NCBI GenBank assembly: GCA_003151665.1
Contig: PLYD01000138.1
Location: forward strand, 2,216 to 9,583
DNA length: 7,368 bases
From: Candidatus Dormiibacterota bacterium
GTDB lineage: Bacteria; Chloroflexota; Dormibacteria; Dormibacterales; Dormibacteraceae
Reading direction: 5' to 3'
Under the pieces are notes generated by a model. That model did not search any database. It was not told the origin of the DNA and was given only the letters and a program-made list of their open reading frames with translations. Position numbers and translations under genes: made by a program. Each line of letters starts with the position of its first letter. Position 1 is the stretch's first letter. Shown one piece after another: positions 6,437 to 7,368 of the stretch.

Positions 6437-6463
6437 AGATGCTCAGAGGCCAACAAGTTTAGC

Positions 6464-6481
6464 CTTGGCTCGCTTGGCCCG
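6464..6481. repeat. Tandem 9-bp direct repeat (CTTGGCTCG / CTTGGCCCG)
   Basis: Two adjacent 9-bp units match at 8 of 9 positions. They lie between the two predicted operators and cover the candidate -35 region of the regulator gene. Function is unknown; chance is possible in so short a repeat. Confidence 0.4.
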
Positions 6482-6489
6482 CAAGCTTG

Positions 6490-6495
6490 TATTGT
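6490..6495 (+). promoter_or_regulatory. Candidate -10 element of the regulator gene
   Basis: TATTGT matches the sigma-70 -10 consensus at four of six positions and would place transcription start near 6502, the GTG start codon itself. A weak -35 (TTGGCT, 6465-6470) lies 19 bases upstream, longer than ideal. With no Shine-Dalgarno sequence before the GTG, a leaderless transcript is plausible. Confidence 0.35.
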
Positions 6496-6510
6496 TGCGC
6501 AGTGAGCAAC
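6494..6510. promoter_or_regulatory. Predicted IclR-type operator overlapping the regulator's own start
   Basis: The 17-mer GTTGCGCAGTGAGCAAC is a palindrome of the form GTTGC.CA.TG.GCAAC, with 14 of 17 positions symmetric and perfect 5-bp outer arms. Its centre (6502) is 74 bp from the centre of the matching site at 6420-6436, which is about seven turns of B-DNA. It covers the regulator's probable GTG start codon and the end of a candidate -10 element, so binding should repress the regulator gene. The role is inferred from position and symmetry. Confidence 0.68.
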
Positions 6511-7293
6511 GGCGCACCGCGAGATGCTGGTCTTGTTCGCTCAGTGGATCGGGCGGTGGCGATCCTCGACCTGCTGGCGCGGGACGGCTGGCTGGCCGGC
6601 GCGGAGGTGGCCCGCGGCCTCGGGGTTCACCGTTCCACCGCCCTTCGACTGCTGAGCACTCTCGAGCGACACGCGCTGGTCGAGCGCGATCCACGCACAT
6701 CGAAATACCGACTTGGAAGGCGCCTGCCGCAGCTGGCAAGCGTGGTCACGGGCGAGCTCGACCTTCGCTTCGTCGCCCGCCCTGTGTGCGAGCACCTGGC
6801 CGGCGCTGTGGGCGAGACGGTGACCCTCGACGTCCTGGACGCCGACCAGATAGTTCCCATCGAACAGGCAACCGGTTCGACATCCGTGGTGAGCGTCAAC
6901 TGGCTCGGCCGCCGGACCCCTGTGCATTGCACCGCAAGCGGCAAGGTGATCTTGGCCTTCGGTCAAAGCGCGGCCAGGGACAGGCTGCTGTCGCGGCCGC
7001 TCGAGCCCAGAACCCCGCACACCATCATCGACCGCGCGCAGCTCGAAGAACAGCTTGCGGAGGCGCTCGAGGCAGGCTTCGCCCGGACATTCCAGGAGCT
7101 GGAGATGGGGCTCAACGCCATCGCGGCACCGGTCTACTCGGCGCATGGAGACGTCGTGGCCGCCATCGACGTCTCAGGGCCGGCCCATCGCCTTTGGGAG
7201 GGCGACCGGCCGGAGGTGGTGGACCTGACCCGCGAAGCGGCAGCCGACCTGTCGCGCCGCCTGGGCTATAGAAGCGCCTCGCCCAAGCCCTGA
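6502..7293 (+). CDS. IclR-family transcriptional regulator
   Basis: A 263-residue DNA-binding regulator. The N-terminal winged helix-turn-helix spans about residues 11-72: LVRSVDRAVAILDLLARDG (11-29), EVARGLGVHRSTALRLLSTLERHALVER (35-62, recognition helix near 44-53) and the wing SKYRLG (67-72). The C-terminal IclR effector domain (about 85-255) shows RTPVHCTASGKVILAF (138-153), the L-E-L--A---GFARTFQELEMGLNAIAAPV run (181-211) and VVAAIDVSGPAHRL (218-231). The GTG at 6502 is preferred over the in-frame TTG at 6487 because the family homology begins a few residues later and the TTG would add an odd MYCCA extension. No ribosome site precedes either. It is transcribed away from the corrinoid operon and flanked by the paired palindromes, so it probably controls that operon and itself. 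Members can repress or activate; effector unknown, perhaps the methylated substrate. Confidence 0.95.
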   Translation: MSNGAPRDAGLVRSVDRAVAILDLLARDGWLAGAEVARGLGVHRSTALRLLSTLERHALVERDPRTSKYRLGRRLPQLASVVTGELDLRFVARPVCEHLAGAVGETVTLDVLDADQIVPIEQATGSTSVVSVNWLGRRTPVHCTASGKVILAFGQSAARDRLLSRPLEPRTPHTIIDRAQLEEQLAEALEAGFARTFQELEMGLNAIAAPVYSAHGDVVAAIDVSGPAHRLWEGDRPEVVDLTREAAADLSRRLGYRSASPKP

Positions 7294-7295
7294 CG

Positions 7296-7312
7296 GCCGG
7301 TTCGAACCCGGC
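7296..7312 (+). other. tRNA T-arm-like hairpin after the regulator gene
   Basis: GCCGG-TTCGAAC-CCGGC forms a perfect 5-bp stem with a 7-base TTCGAAC loop, just as in a tRNA T arm, starting two bases after the regulator stop codon. A CCA follows at 7320-7322, one base too early for a correct acceptor stem, and no D arm, anticodon arm or matching 5' acceptor strand is present. It could be a weak transcription-stopping hairpin (no T tract follows), a remnant of a tRNA 3' end, or chance. Confidence 0.35.
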
Positions 7313-7324
7313 GGTTAATCCATT

Positions 7325-7343
7325 TCACCCCGCCGTCACCCCG
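7325..7343 (+). repeat. 8-bp direct repeat TCACCCCG, 11-bp period
   Basis: Two perfect copies (7325-7332 and 7336-7343) are about one helical turn apart in the tail after the regulator gene. This could be a direct-repeat binding site for the downstream gene's regulator; chance is possible in C-rich DNA. Confidence 0.4.
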
Positions 7344-7360
7344 GGAAGCATCTAATCGTC
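7335..7360 (+). promoter_or_regulatory. Candidate ECF-sigma promoter for a gene beyond the window
   Basis: GTCACC (7335-7340) and CGTC (7357-7360) are separated by 16 bases, resembling ECF41-type promoters, for which I recall a TGTCACA -35 and a CGTC -10. An 8-bp direct repeat TCACCCCG (7325-7332 and 7336-7343, 11-bp period) overlaps the -35. No gene start follows before the window ends at 7368, so the target is not visible. Confidence 0.3.
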
Positions 7361-7368
7361 GGTGCTGA

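Larger units (their letters stand above)
6320..6501. other. Divergent intergenic control region
   Basis: This 182-base stretch separates the corrinoid operon from the regulator gene. It is less GC-rich than the coding sequence around it. It holds the AGGAGG ribosome site, the possible leader reading frame, two operator palindromes and two 9-bp tandem repeats, each described separately. No sigma-70 promoter for the minus-strand operon could be named with confidence. Confidence 0.8.

Noticed and set aside
6487..6501. TTG at 6487 as start of the IclR-family regulator
   Set aside because: It adds MYCCA with no family counterpart and no ribosome site, and it would place the start upstream of the candidate -10 element.
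7296..7323. A complete tRNA gene ending at CCA
   Set aside because: Only the T arm fits; the acceptor is one base short, and the upstream sequence is the regulator's coding end with no D arm or anticodon arm.

Overview
This window is from a high-GC bacterium. It reads as a compact corrinoid-dependent demethylation locus: methyl transfer from an unidentified methylated compound (probably a methylamine or a quaternary amine such as a betaine) through a B12 protein to tetrahydrofolate (THF), with one folate C1 enzyme and one dedicated-looking regulator. The gene set (non-pyrrolysine MttB-family protein, methyl-THF:corrinoid methyltransferase of the dihydropteroate synthase fold, B12 protein, RACo-type activator, DUF1638, small 'virulence factor' family protein) resembles clusters I recall from aerobic Proteobacteria and soil Actinomycetota/Chloroflexota-type genomes. 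I cannot fix the phylum from the sequence alone. Codon use is strongly GC-ending throughout, and no transposase, phage gene, CRISPR array or complete tRNA is visible.

Layout. Left part, plus strand (2-2033): an MttB-superfamily methyltransferase, possibly cut at its 5' end by the window edge, then a short cyclodeaminase/methenyl-THF cyclohydrolase (FTCD_C/FchA family). Middle, minus strand, transcribed right to left (6319 down to 2019): corrinoid protein, methyl-THF:corrinoid methyltransferase, 2Fe-2S/ASKHA corrinoid activator, DUF1638 protein and a 91-residue Virulence_fact-family protein. These five are tightly packed, with two ATGA overlaps and gaps of 12 and 4 bases, so they are almost certainly one operon. 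It converges on the cyclohydrolase gene, and the two coding regions overlap by 15 bases. Right part, plus strand: an IclR-family regulator (6502-7293) divergent from the operon, then 75 bases of non-coding tail.

How the genes fit together (inference from families): MttB-like protein moves a methyl group from R-N-CH3 to Co(I) of the corrinoid protein; the methyltransferase passes it to THF; the activator re-reduces corrinoid that has slipped to Co(II); the cyclohydrolase interconverts methenyl-THF and formyl-THF further along the C1 oxidation route. Methylene-THF reductase and dehydrogenase are not in the window.

The most informative non-coding part is the 182-base divergent intergenic region. 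It carries two near-identical 17-bp palindromes (6420-6436 and 6494-6510) whose centres are 74 bp apart, close to seven helical turns. One covers the likely GTG start and -10 region of the regulator. They are the probable IclR operators and suggest autoregulation plus control of the operon, possibly with DNA looping. The regulator looks leaderless. A possible 22-codon upstream reading frame is coupled to the corrinoid gene.
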